Assembly: GCA_003162495.1 (NCBI GenBank)
Contig: PMOF01000061.1
Coordinates: 1-11,956 of the forward strand
Direction of reading: 5' to 3'
From: Acidobacteriaceae bacterium
Lineage (GTDB): Bacteria > Acidobacteriota > Terriglobia > Terriglobales > Acidobacteriaceae
DNA: 11,956 bases
The position numbers and the translations under genes were made by a program. The notes under the pieces were generated by a model. The model was not told the DNA's origin, did not search any database, and saw only the letters and a program-made list of their open reading frames with translations. Below, in pieces: positions 1-6,165 of the stretch; within the stretch, counting starts at the first letter, position 1; every line of letters starts with the position of its first letter.

Positions 1-1053
1 GCTATGGACCTGCTGCTTCACCCCAAATTCAACGCGGAGAAGCTGGCGCTGGCCCAGCAACAGGAAGCCACCGGCATTGTTCGCCGCAACGACGATGAAG
101 GGGAGATCGCCAACCGCGAGGCAGCCAAGCTTGTCTATGGCCCCAACAGCGCCTATACCCGGCAGCCGGAGTTGGCGACCGTCGGCGCGGTCACCCTGCA
201 GGATCTGAACGCCTGGCATGACAACACCATCGGCGGCAAGCTGATCGTGGGCATCAGCGGCGATTTTGACCCGGTGGCGATGGAGGCCAAAATACGCGCG
301 GCTTTTGAGGGCCTGCCGCCGGTCAAAGCTGAGCCGGCCCATCACGATGTCTTCGCTGGACCCACGCCGGGCATTTCCTTTATCGATAAAGAGGATGTCA
401 ACCAATCCAACGTGCAAATTGTAGGCCTGGGCACAGATCGCCGCAATCCTGATGTGCCCACGCTCGCGGTGATGAACGAGATTCTGGGCGGCGGGTTTGC
501 CAGCCGCTTGTTCCAGAAGGTGCGCACCGAGCTGGGACTGGCCTACGCGGTGGGAGGCGGCATCGGCTTTGCCTACGACCATCCGGCGATCTTCCGCGTG
601 GAGGTGCTGACCAAGAGCCCCTCAACCGTCGACGCCACGCGTGCTGCTTTGGCCGAGATCGACGGGCTCAAAACCCGCCCCTTCACCCAGGTAGAGCTTG
701 ACCGCGCCAAGGACAACATTCTCAACTCGTTCCTTTTCAAATATGACACCAGGGAAAAGGTGCTCGCCGAGCGGGAGCGGCTGGAGTTCTATGGCTATCC
801 GGCAGACTATCTTGAGACCTACAAAGCAGCCCTCGAAAAGGTGACGGTGGCCGACCTGAACGCGGCGGCCAAGAAGTACATTCACCCTGACAAGCTGGCG
901 GTATTGGTGGTGGGCAACGGAACGGAGATCAAGCCGGGACTGGCCGAATTGAAATTGGGGCCGGTGGGGACGATCGACATCACGATTCCGCAACCAGGCG
1001 CGCCGTCGGGCAAGCAGCCCAGCGAGCCGGGGGCCGCGGAGAGCAAGCCGTGA
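1..1053 (+). CDS. M16 (insulinase-like) peptidase family protein, C-terminal part
   Basis: This gene is cut by the window edge. The frame is open from base 1, and the ATG at 4 is probably internal. What remains covers the end of one M16 domain (the RRNDD and LVYGP stretch, then a T-x-x-x-V-T-x-x-D-L segment and GISGDFD around residue 85) and a full second M16 domain (IVGLGTDRRNPD, then NEILGGGFASRLFQKVRTEL around residues 158-178, then LGLAYAVGGGI). M16 proteins are zinc peptidases or their non-catalytic partners. The zinc motif HxxEH would lie upstream, so activity cannot be judged. The visible KLALAQQQ...RRNDD pattern reminds me of the non-catalytic partner type, but that is a recollection. 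The C-terminus is a proline-, glycine- and serine-rich tail of about 20 residues. The stop codon overlaps the glmU start, which suggests co-translation. The family call is firm and the role is not. Confidence 0.9.
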   Translation, partial: AMDLLLHPKFNAEKLALAQQQEATGIVRRNDDEGEIANREAAKLVYGPNSAYTRQPELATVGAVTLQDLNAWHDNTIGGKLIVGISGDFDPVAMEAKIRAAFEGLPPVKAEPAHHDVFAGPTPGISFIDKEDVNQSNVQIVGLGTDRRNPDVPTLAVMNEILGGGFASRLFQKVRTELGLAYAVGGGIGFAYDHPAIFRVEVLTKSPSTVDATRAALAEIDGLKTRPFTQVELDRAKDNILNSFLFKYDTREKVLAERERLEFYGYPADYLETYKAALEKVTVADLNAAAKKYIHPDKLAVLVVGNGTEIKPGLAELKLGPVGTIDITIPQPGAPSGKQPSEPGAAESKP

Positions 1054-2498
1054 ACGAAGCAATAGAACTCGCGGCGGCGCGGGGTCCGGATTTGTCACCG
1101 GGCTCAAAGCTGGCCGTGGTCATCATGGCGGCGGGCAAAGGGACACGGCTGAAATCCGGCCGCCCTAAGGTGCTGCACCAGATCGGCGGCAAACCGCTGC
1201 TGGGCCACGTCATCGCCGCCGCCAGCCGGGTCGTGGCTCCGGGCGATATCTATGTCGTCGTCGGCCACCAGGCGGAGCGGGTGAAGGCTGCGGTGGCCGA
1301 TACCGGCGTGCATTTCATTGAGCAGCCTGACCAGCGCGGCACCGGCCACGCAATCCAGTGCGCGCAGGCCGCCATCGGCGGCTACGAGCACATTCTGGTG
1401 CTTTCCGGGGACGTGCCGCTCATCCAGCCGCAAACGATTGAGCATCTCTGGCGGTTCCACCAGGCGGAGCGGGCGGCAATGACGTTGCTGACTGCCGTTC
1501 CACCCGACCCCACGGGCTATGGGCGGGTTGTGCGCGGGTCAAAGAAGTCGCCGGAAGTGGGAGCAATCGTCGAGCAGTGGGCGCTGACCGCGCAGCAGCA
1601 GACGCAGCGGGAGATCAACTCCGGCATCTACGCATTCAGGACCAAGATATTGCTGGCCCATCTTGACAAACTCACCACCAACAACGCTCATGGCGAGCTT
1701 TACCTGACCGACATGGCGGCCATCCTGAGCGCCGCCGGGGAACGGGTGGTTGCGATTGAGGCCGGTGAGGCGGCAGAGGTGCTGGGCGCCAACACCATCG
1801 CCGAGCTGGTTGCCCTCGACGCCACCCTGCGCGCCGCCACCGCCAGCCGCCTGATGGCCGTGGGCGTGACCATCTTCCGGCCGGAAACCTGCGTGATTGA
1901 CGCGGAGGTCGAGATCGCGCCCGATACAGTTATTGAGCCCTTTGTTCAGTTGCTGGGCTCCACTCGCATCGGCGGCGAATGCCTGATCAGGTCCTTCTCG
2001 GTGATTGAAAACTGCAAGCTGGGCAATTCGGTTCTGATCCACCAGAGTTGCGTGCTGGCAGATAGCACGATTGGGGACGGAGCCAAGATTGGCCCCTTCG
2101 CTCACCTGCGTCCGGGCAGCGAAATCGGCGAGAATGCCCATGTGGGCAATTTTGTGGAGACCAAGAAGGCCCGGCTGGGCAAGGGTGCAAAGGCTAATCA
2201 CCTCACCTACCTGGGCGACGCCGAGATCGGCGAACGAACCAACATCGGGGCGGGAGTGATTACGTGCAACTACGACGGAGTCCAAAAGCACACCACAACC
2301 ATCGGCAAGGATGTCTTTGTAGGCAGCGATTCCACCCTGGTTGCGCCGCTGACGGTGGAGGATGGAGCCTATATTGGCGCCGGATCGTGCATTACGAAAG
2401 ATGTACCCGCGGGATCGTTGGCCCTTGCCCGGGCTCAACAGATTGTGAAACCGGGGTGGGTCGCCGCACGGCGCAGCAGTCGAAAGCCGTCGCAATAG
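1050..2498 (+). CDS. glmU: Bifunctional UDP-N-acetylglucosamine pyrophosphorylase / glucosamine-1-phosphate N-acetyltransferase
   Basis: GlmU is a cytoplasmic enzyme that acetylates glucosamine-1-phosphate and then couples it to UTP, giving UDP-GlcNAc for peptidoglycan and lipopolysaccharide. The N-terminal uridylyltransferase domain (about residues 20-250) has the nucleotide loop AAGKGTRLKSGRPKVLH (27-43, with R33 and K40), RGTGHA at 96-101 and the metal-binding aspartate D121 in SGDVPL. The C-terminal half is a left-handed beta-helix of hexapeptide repeats. By position against E. coli GlmU, its acetyltransferase residues R354, K372, H384, Y387, N398 and K413 are all present, so both activities should be intact. 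At 482 residues it is slightly longer than E. coli GlmU (456), mostly through about 15 extra N-terminal residues. The start is GTG, four bases before the end of the upstream gene, with GGAG at 1038-1041 eight bases before it. Confidence 0.97.
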   Translation: MNEAIELAAARGPDLSPGSKLAVVIMAAGKGTRLKSGRPKVLHQIGGKPLLGHVIAAASRVVAPGDIYVVVGHQAERVKAAVADTGVHFIEQPDQRGTGHAIQCAQAAIGGYEHILVLSGDVPLIQPQTIEHLWRFHQAERAAMTLLTAVPPDPTGYGRVVRGSKKSPEVGAIVEQWALTAQQQTQREINSGIYAFRTKILLAHLDKLTTNNAHGELYLTDMAAILSAAGERVVAIEAGEAAEVLGANTIAELVALDATLRAATASRLMAVGVTIFRPETCVIDAEVEIAPDTVIEPFVQLLGSTRIGGECLIRSFSVIENCKLGNSVLIHQSCVLADSTIGDGAKIGPFAHLRPGSEIGENAHVGNFVETKKARLGKGAKANHLTYLGDAEIGERTNIGAGVITCNYDGVQKHTTTIGKDVFVGSDSTLVAPLTVEDGAYIGAGSCITKDVPAGSLALARAQQIVKPGWVAARRSSRKPSQ

Positions 2499-2997
2499 TC
2501 GCTCGGTTCTCTGCGATTTCGTATCGCCATCATCAATAAAATAAACGAGTTATCGAAAATATGGCCGATCATCTCCGTAGTACGCTGCCGGGCTTCGGCT
2601 GTGCCTGCCGGGATTTCCATCGAGTTCAAAGAGCCAACTTCCCGCATCAAACCCATAAATGCCCCGTTGAGAATCGCATTGCACGGGACATAGCAAAGGG
2701 CGTAACTTTTGTGCAGACTGTTTCAAAACCCGCTTTGGGAATGATGAGCTGGCAAAAACACTCTTCGGTTGTTGCAGTGGGCCGCTTGCTTTATCCACAG
2801 GGATGAGGACCGACGCTTGGACCGTTTTCGGCGCGGATTGGCGACGAATTCGGGCAGAGTGAGTCGATACGGGACGATTTACTGCATTTTTATCCGATCT
2901 TGTACCGGCAGACACACCGCAGGGGTAGGTATGACTGCATGGGAGAACACCTGGGCGGCCCATCGCATGGCTGTCGAGGTCCCTTGGAGGAACCGGT
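2499..2997 (+). other. Intergenic region with no supported gene
   Basis: This stretch of about 500 bases lies between glmU and the response regulator. Open frames on both strands are short, start poorly and give low-complexity translations rich in Arg, His and Cys that resemble no family I know. A 5-bp hairpin (GCGAT/ATCGC, 2513-2527) follows glmU but has no T-run, so it is not a convincing intrinsic terminator. An AT-rich patch lies at about 2533-2562. I see no promoter good enough to call, although the response regulator's promoter and leader are presumably here. The length and mixed composition could also reflect a decayed gene. Confidence 0.5.
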
Positions 2998-4191
2998 TTG
3001 GCACTTAACCTGGCGGCGATAGGATCGCCGAACCCGGAGTTGAATCCACACTCGGGGGGAGACGTGCGCGCGGTGACCAGACGGCGCAGGCCAGCGCGAA
3101 TTCTGGTGGTAGATGACGAGGCCCACGTCCGATCAATGATTGGCGCCACCCTGGATCACCAGGGCTATGAAGTGCAGTTAGCCGGCAACGGCCGGGACGC
3201 GCTGGAGTCCCTGGAACAAAGCACGTTTGACCTGGTGTTGACCGACATCGTGATGCAGGATGGGAACGGGATTACCCTGCTGGCACGAATCCGCGCGCAG
3301 CAACCAAACCTTCCCGTCGTGATGGTCACGGCGATTCACGACATCAGCGTTGCGATCGACGCCATGCGCCGGGGGGCCTATGACTACCTGCTCAAGCCCT
3401 TTGAGCGTGAACACCTGGTCAGCACGGTGCAGCGCGCGCTGGACCACCGCGAAGCCTTGCAAGAGAGCCACAATTACCAGCAGAGTCTGGAGCAGGTGGT
3501 GCGCGCACGGACGGAGATGCTTCGCCAGGCCATGGAAGATCTGGAACACTCCTACGATATAACCCTTGAAGCCCTTGGCGACGCGCTGGACCTGAAGGAC
3601 TCAGAGACAGAAGGCCACTCCAAACGTGTAACCGCTTACACCATTGCTTTGGCCCGGGCCATCGGCATTGCGCCGGCGGAGATCAAAGTGATTGCGCGCG
3701 GCGCTTTTCTGCACGACATCGGCAAGATGGCCATTCCCGACGAGATATTACGCAAACCCGGCAAGTTGACCCCCGAAGAGCAGGAGGTCATGCGCGACCA
3801 TTGCACGCGCGGCTACCACATGCTGCGCAAGATTCCCTTTCTCAGCGAAGCGGCGGAGATCGTTTTCTCTCATCAGGAGTACTTCGACGGCAGCGGCTAC
3901 CCCAGCGGGCTGCGCGGCAAAGAGATCCCAGTCGGGGCTCGCATCTTTGCGGTCGCAGACACACTTGACGCCATTACCAGCGACCGGCCATACCGCAAGG
4001 CGCGCCACTTCGATGTGGCCCGGGAAGAGATCCTGCGCTGCTCCGGAACGCAATTCGATCCCGGCGTGGTCGAGGTCTTTCTCAAGATTCCCACAGATCT
4101 TTGGCACGAGTTGCGCTCTGAGATCACTGGCCAAAACCGGCGCTTCTCTACCTTAGACTTTGCGCACACTGCCCTACCACCCAAGCTCTGA
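2998..4191 (+). CDS. Response regulator with HD-GYP domain (predicted c-di-GMP phosphodiesterase)
   Basis: This is a two-domain cytoplasmic signalling protein. The N-terminal receiver domain (about residues 33-150) has the acidic pair D39/D40, phosphoacceptor D83 in LTDIVM, T111 and K133 in LLKPFE, so all key residues are present. A linker (about 150-190) rich in Gln, Glu and Leu is likely a coiled coil. The HD-GYP domain (about 190-360) has H207, H239-D240 in FLHDIGK, H268, H292 and G300-Y301-P302 in GSGYPSGL, then D321. HD-GYP domains hydrolyse cyclic di-GMP to pGpG or GMP, so phosphorylation by a histidine kinase would adjust c-di-GMP levels. There is no DNA-binding domain, and no histidine kinase is encoded in the window. 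I chose the TTG start because GGAGG (2986-2990) lies seven bases upstream. A GTG at 3064, preceded by a G-rich stretch, is a possible alternative that still leaves the receiver intact. Confidence 0.93.
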   Translation: MALNLAAIGSPNPELNPHSGGDVRAVTRRRRPARILVVDDEAHVRSMIGATLDHQGYEVQLAGNGRDALESLEQSTFDLVLTDIVMQDGNGITLLARIRAQQPNLPVVMVTAIHDISVAIDAMRRGAYDYLLKPFEREHLVSTVQRALDHREALQESHNYQQSLEQVVRARTEMLRQAMEDLEHSYDITLEALGDALDLKDSETEGHSKRVTAYTIALARAIGIAPAEIKVIARGAFLHDIGKMAIPDEILRKPGKLTPEEQEVMRDHCTRGYHMLRKIPFLSEAAEIVFSHQEYFDGSGYPSGLRGKEIPVGARIFAVADTLDAITSDRPYRKARHFDVAREEILRCSGTQFDPGVVEVFLKIPTDLWHELRSEITGQNRRFSTLDFAHTALPPKL

Positions 4192-4270
4192 GGCCTTTTC
4201 AAATCGCTCCATAGGCGAAGACTGCGCATCTAACCGATGTGTCCTGCCATCCCCCTTAGGAGCAAAAACC

Positions 4271-4540
4271 ATGCCCGCTCTTTCCTCCGCTGAAATTGCA
4301 GCTCGTTTGAGTTCCCTGCCGGCCTGGCAGGTGAAGAACGGCGAGCTGACCCGAACCTTTGAATTTAAGGACTTCCGCGCCTCTCTGCGCTTTGTTAACC
4401 ACGTTGGCGAGCTGGCAGAAGAAGCCGGCCACCATCCGGATATCGATATCCGCTACAACAAGGTCCGCCTGGCCCTGGTGACTCACGATGAGGGCGGCAT
4501 GACCGCGAAGGACTTTGACCTGGCAGCCCGCGTCAAGTAG
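4271..4540 (+). CDS. phhB: 4a-hydroxytetrahydrobiopterin dehydratase (pterin-4a-carbinolamine dehydratase)
   Basis: This small cytoplasmic enzyme of 89 residues dehydrates 4a-hydroxytetrahydropterin, the product formed when aromatic amino acid hydroxylases use a pterin cofactor, and so recycles the cofactor. The family pattern is visible: Glu, three residues, then H54-H55-P56, a Tyr at 62, H72 and D83 near the end. W19 in LPAWQ and the FVNHVGELAEEAGHHPD helix are also typical. The ATG at 4271 is preceded by TAGGAG (4257-4262) with eight bases between, which is clearly better than the in-frame TTG at 4160 inside the previous gene. No phenylalanine hydroxylase is encoded nearby, so the pterin partner is not shown by context. 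It lies 79 bases after the HD-GYP gene, on the same strand, and co-transcription is possible but not shown. Confidence 0.93.
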   Translation: MPALSSAEIAARLSSLPAWQVKNGELTRTFEFKDFRASLRFVNHVGELAEEAGHHPDIDIRYNKVRLALVTHDEGGMTAKDFDLAARVK

Positions 4541-4613
4541 GGGCCGTGGACGTCAGGCAAGCCGTTGTTTATTCAGGTGGGAGAAACGATTGAAGCTTTT
4601 CTCAGTTTGGCGT

Positions 4614-4829
4614 TCACTGTTCATCCGGCGGGTAGTCGCCGGGAATCCCAAAATCTGGATTTGAGCGCTGATCTTCGGCCTCGTGGAGCTTTTTCAGGGT
4701 ATTTCGGTACCACCAGGCAGCCGCCAAGCCCCCGGCAAATGCCGACGCGGTGGCAATCAGCCCTAGCTTGATCCAGCTGGCTGACTGAGTGGCTTTGGTT
4801 TGTGAAGGGGGCAAAGGATCAGATTCCAA
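4614..4829 (-). CDS. Small single-helix membrane protein, hypothetical
   Basis: This 71-residue product belongs to no family I recognise, but it has the layout of a real small membrane protein. It has a short polar N-terminus (about 1-17), one hydrophobic helix at about residues 18-41 (ASWIKLGLIATASAFAGGL followed by AAAWWY), a positively charged edge (R42, K46, K47) and an acidic, proline-rich tail ending in PPDEQ. The charge distribution suggests the C-terminal side faces the cytoplasm. The start is TTG at 4829-4827, with AGGA (4841-4838) eight bases before it. It converges with the pterin dehydratase gene. A perfect 11-base palindrome (TATCT-T-AGATA, 4841-4851) overlaps the ribosome-binding site and might be an operator. 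No ATG is available at the start, so expression is inferred. Confidence 0.6.
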   Translation of the reverse strand: MESDPLPPSQTKATQSASWIKLGLIATASAFAGGLAAAWWYRNTLKKLHEAEDQRSNPDFGIPGDYPPDEQ

Positions 4830-4840
4830 AGCGTTTGTCC

Positions 4841-4851
4841 TATCTTAGATA
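4841..4851. promoter_or_regulatory. Short perfect palindrome at the small-membrane-protein gene start
   Basis: TATCT and AGATA flank a central base in a perfect inverted repeat. It lies directly upstream of, and partly over, the ribosome-binding site of the minus-strand small membrane protein gene. It could be an operator or a chance palindrome, and its shortness keeps confidence low. Confidence 0.25.
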
Positions 4852-4948
4852 TCCTTTCGTGCAGGCGGTTCCTGTTTTTTTGCCCGCACCAAGGTTGCTC
4901 GGTTAGATGCGGGGACCTCGAAAAGGATTGCAGTCCAAACCTCGCAGA

Positions 4949-4995
4949 ATAATTTCGATTTTTGTATTTGACTTCAACCCAATCTATGCTATCGT
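4949..4995 (+). promoter_or_regulatory. Sigma-70-type promoter for the putative small RNA
   Basis: A -35 box TTGACT (4968-4973) and a -10 box TATCGT (4990-4995) are separated by 16 bases. They match the consensus at 5 of 6 and 4 of 6 positions. An AT-rich tract (about 4949-4967) directly upstream resembles an UP element. The predicted transcript start is about 5002, immediately ahead of a foldable segment and a strong terminator. This arrangement supports the promoter more than its boxes alone do. Confidence 0.6.
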
Positions 4996-5001
4996 GTATA
5001 T

Positions 5002-5107
5002 ATTCCAGTGATGGAGGCGGCATCGCTTGTCTCTCCATATCTGGAAGTAAGTTGCGTCACTGGCCTCCCGGCACGAACAGCAAGACCGTTCGTGCCGCCT
5101 TTTTTTT
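5002..5107 (+). ncRNA. Candidate small structured RNA of about 105 nt
   Basis: The segment is bounded by a promoter (boxes at 4968-4995) and an intrinsic terminator (5069-5107), with no credible protein between them. It can fold: an outer 7-bp stem CCAGTGA (5005-5011) with TCACTGG (5057-5063) encloses a 5-bp stem TGGAG (5012-5016) with CTCCA (5033-5037), followed by the terminator hairpin. A GGAGG at 5013-5017 is complementary to CCTCC at 5064-5068, which allows an alternative pairing. It does not match tRNA, 5S, 6S or the SRP RNA core, although the GGAAGTAAG at about 5043 is faintly like the SRP loop. Small RNA motifs limited to Acidobacteria, such as Acido-1, have been published, but I cannot tell from memory whether this is one. 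It could instead be a premature-termination leader for the gene at 5225, but that gene has its own promoter-like boxes downstream of the terminator. Confidence 0.55.
5069..5107 (+). terminator. Strong intrinsic terminator of the putative small RNA
   Basis: A perfect 10-bp GC-rich stem, CGGCACGAAC (5069-5078) paired with GTTCGTGCCG (5088-5097), encloses a 9-base loop. Two C residues follow, then eight consecutive T residues (5100-5107). This is a textbook Rho-independent terminator on the plus strand. No protein-coding gene on that strand ends just before it, so it must end a non-coding transcript or an attenuated leader. Confidence 0.9.
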
Positions 5108-5136
5108 GCGGCCAAATCAGCGCTGCAAGATTCGCA

Positions 5137-5157
5137 TTCCCTGTTCCCTGTTCCCTG
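5137..5157. repeat. Three tandem copies of TTCCCTG
   Basis: Three perfect head-to-tail copies of a 7-base unit (5137-5143, 5144-5150, 5151-5157) lie between the small RNA terminator and the next promoter. A partial fourth copy (TTTAGTG) may follow. I recall similar heptamer repeats between genes in other acidobacterial genomes, but that is not verified here. The copy number may vary between strains. Confidence 0.85.
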
Positions 5158-5158
5158 T

Positions 5159-5188
5159 TTAGTGTTCCTTCCGGTTTGGGTCTAAAAT
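5159..5188 (+). promoter_or_regulatory. Probable promoter of the PCYCGC-like gene
   Basis: A good -10 box TAAAAT (5183-5188, 5 of 6 consensus) lies about 37 bases before the ATG at 5225. The -35 region (TTAGTG at 5159-5164, 18-base spacing) is weak, so an activator or another sigma factor is possible. Transcription would start near 5195. Confidence 0.4.
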
Positions 5189-5224
5189 AGCTTCGAGGTC
5201 AAAACAGCGTTGAGAGCGCTCACC

Positions 5225-5677
5225 ATGAAGAATTGGATCCAGCACCGTTGGATTCTCGGATTAGCCGTCTTCGCCATCACCGCGGCCAGCTATGCGCAGT
5301 GGTCGAACCCGGCCGCCAACGTTCCCGCTTACCACCCCTCCACTCCGCTCAAGGTCAGCGCATTGCCGCCCATCTTGTCCGGCGCGCAGCTTACGGGTGA
5401 CAACTTCCGCTATCCCTGGCAGGTGCACGCTTACCAGCAAGCGGCCAAGATCGGCAATGTGCTTTACCAGTTGCCTTGCAACTGCCGCTGCGACCGCGCC
5501 CTGGGTCACACCAGCCTGCGCAGTTGTTATGAGGGACTGCATGGAACTGAGTGCTCCACCTGCGCCAAAGAAGAGCTCTTCGCCTACCAGCAAACCAGGC
5601 TGGGCAAGACCCCCGCGCAGATTCGTGCCAGCATCGCCAATCACGAGTACGAGGCCATCGATTTGCAGCAGGAGTAA
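5225..5677 (+). CDS. Secreted PCYCGC-like cysteine-rich protein
   Basis: This 150-residue exported protein has a signal peptide at about residues 1-24: the charged start MKNWIQHR, a hydrophobic stretch LGLAVFAITAAS, and a likely cut after A24 in SYA-Q. No lipobox cysteine is seen, so it is probably periplasmic or secreted rather than a lipoprotein. The C-terminal half resembles the PCYCGC family, with P84-C85-N-C-R-C89, then GHTSLRSCYEGLHGTECSTC (94-113), six cysteines in all (85, 87, 89, 101, 110, 113), and an ending with the pattern GKTPAQIRASIANHEY. The usual PCYCGC signature is here PCNCRC. The function of the family is not known to me; the cysteines and H95 suggest metal binding or redox chemistry. 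The ATG at 5225 is preferred over the in-frame TTG at 5210 because it begins a normal signal peptide. Its ribosome-binding site is weak. It is flanked by its own promoter and terminator. Confidence 0.8.
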   Translation: MKNWIQHRWILGLAVFAITAASYAQWSNPAANVPAYHPSTPLKVSALPPILSGAQLTGDNFRYPWQVHAYQQAAKIGNVLYQLPCNCRCDRALGHTSLRSCYEGLHGTECSTCAKEELFAYQQTRLGKTPAQIRASIANHEYEAIDLQQE

Positions 5678-5720
5678 ATTGCCAATCGGAATCTAAACCC
5701 TGGTATTGACAGCAAACCTA

Positions 5721-5746
5721 AAGCCCGGCAGACCGCCGGGCTTTTT
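5721..5746 (+). terminator. Intrinsic terminator after the PCYCGC-like gene
   Basis: AAGCCCGGC (5721-5729) pairs perfectly with GCCGGGCTT (5735-5743) around a 5-base loop, and a T-run occupies 5742-5746. It lies 43 bases after the stop codon and separates that gene from the PadR promoter, which starts five bases later. Confidence 0.92.
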
Positions 5747-5751
5747 CTTGC

Positions 5752-5779
5752 TTGACAGATTATCCAATACCTGTTTACT
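5752..5779 (+). promoter_or_regulatory. Promoter of the PadR-ADOP operon
   Basis: A perfect -35 box TTGACA (5752-5757) and a -10 box TTTACT (5774-5779, 4 of 6) are spaced by 16 bases. The predicted start is near 5786. That would exclude the ATG at 5782 as start codon of the PadR gene and leave the ATG at 5803. PadR proteins commonly repress their own promoter, so an operator is expected here, but I see no clean inverted repeat. Confidence 0.65.
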
Positions 5780-5802
5780 CTATGCCTGATGAGAACAAGC
5801 CT

Positions 5803-6153
5803 ATGACTGAAACTGCTTCCCGCGATCTATTTCCCGGCGCACTCGAGATGATGATCCTGGAGTCGCTTCGCCGCCAGCCAGCCCACGGATATGCGCTGGT
5901 GCAGCACATCCAGCAGCGATCGAAAAACCTGCTGCAAGTGGAAGAGGGTTCGCTTTACCCGGCGCTGCAGAGGCTGCTCAAGGCCAGGTTGGTCAAGGCC
6001 GAGTGGGGCGTCTCCTCTACCAACCGCCGTGTGCGAACCTACCAGATCACGGCTTCAGGACTTCGCCATCTGGAGCAGCAAATCTCGAGCTTTGAGCGCA
6101 TGTTCGAAGGCATTGCACTGGTCCTCGATCCGACCAAATCCCCAGCCAGTTAA
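5803..6153 (+). CDS. PadR family transcriptional regulator
   Basis: This is a one-domain winged-helix regulator of 116 residues, the usual size for the short PadR group. Typical features are DLFPGALEMMILESL (8-22), the HGYALVQHI segment (28-36) and the wing-region motif EEGSLYPALQRLL (47-59) that PadR proteins share, then RRVRTYQITASGLRHL (75-90) and a C-terminal dimerisation helix (about 89-105). Such proteins are dimeric repressors that respond to small molecules or stress. The gene ends 12 bases before the first ADOP permease and has its own promoter upstream, so it most likely regulates the permease genes as well as itself. ATG 5803 is chosen because the predicted transcript begins near 5786. 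ATG 5782 would add seven residues and the TTG at 5752 seventeen. The ligand cannot be inferred. Confidence 0.93.
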   Translation: MTETASRDLFPGALEMMILESLRRQPAHGYALVQHIQQRSKNLLQVEEGSLYPALQRLLKARLVKAEWGVSSTNRRVRTYQITASGLRHLEQQISSFERMFEGIALVLDPTKSPAS

Positions 6154-6165
6154 GAGGAGTTTCGT

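Noticed and set aside
1539..2495. Long open frame of 318 codons antisense to glmU
   Set aside because: It is a shadow of the GC-rich glmU coding strand. Its translation is rich in Gly, Gln and Arg with no motif, while the forward frame has all GlmU residues.
2513..2527. Hairpin GCGAT/ATCGC after glmU as a terminator
   Set aside because: The stem is only 5 bp and no T-run follows, so intrinsic termination is not supported.
2561..2806. Open frame of 81 codons after glmU
   Set aside because: The translation has no recognisable family, signal or membrane features, lacks a good ribosome-binding site, and overlaps other equally random frames. It is treated as chance.
2998..3015. Sigma-54-like TGGCAC at the response regulator start
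   Set aside because: The matching -12 element TTGC is absent at the needed distance, and the site lies inside the coding start.
5002..5107. Reading the small RNA candidate as SRP RNA or 6S RNA
   Set aside because: The GGAAGTAAG stretch only loosely resembles the SRP core loop, and the expected flanking GCAGC and long hairpin are missing. 6S RNA is much longer, with a central bubble that is not seen here.
5008..5190. Peptide frame starting with ATG at 5008 inside the small RNA candidate
   Set aside because: It runs straight through the terminator hairpin and T-run, has no ribosome-binding site at a suitable distance after the predicted transcript start, and shows no protein features.
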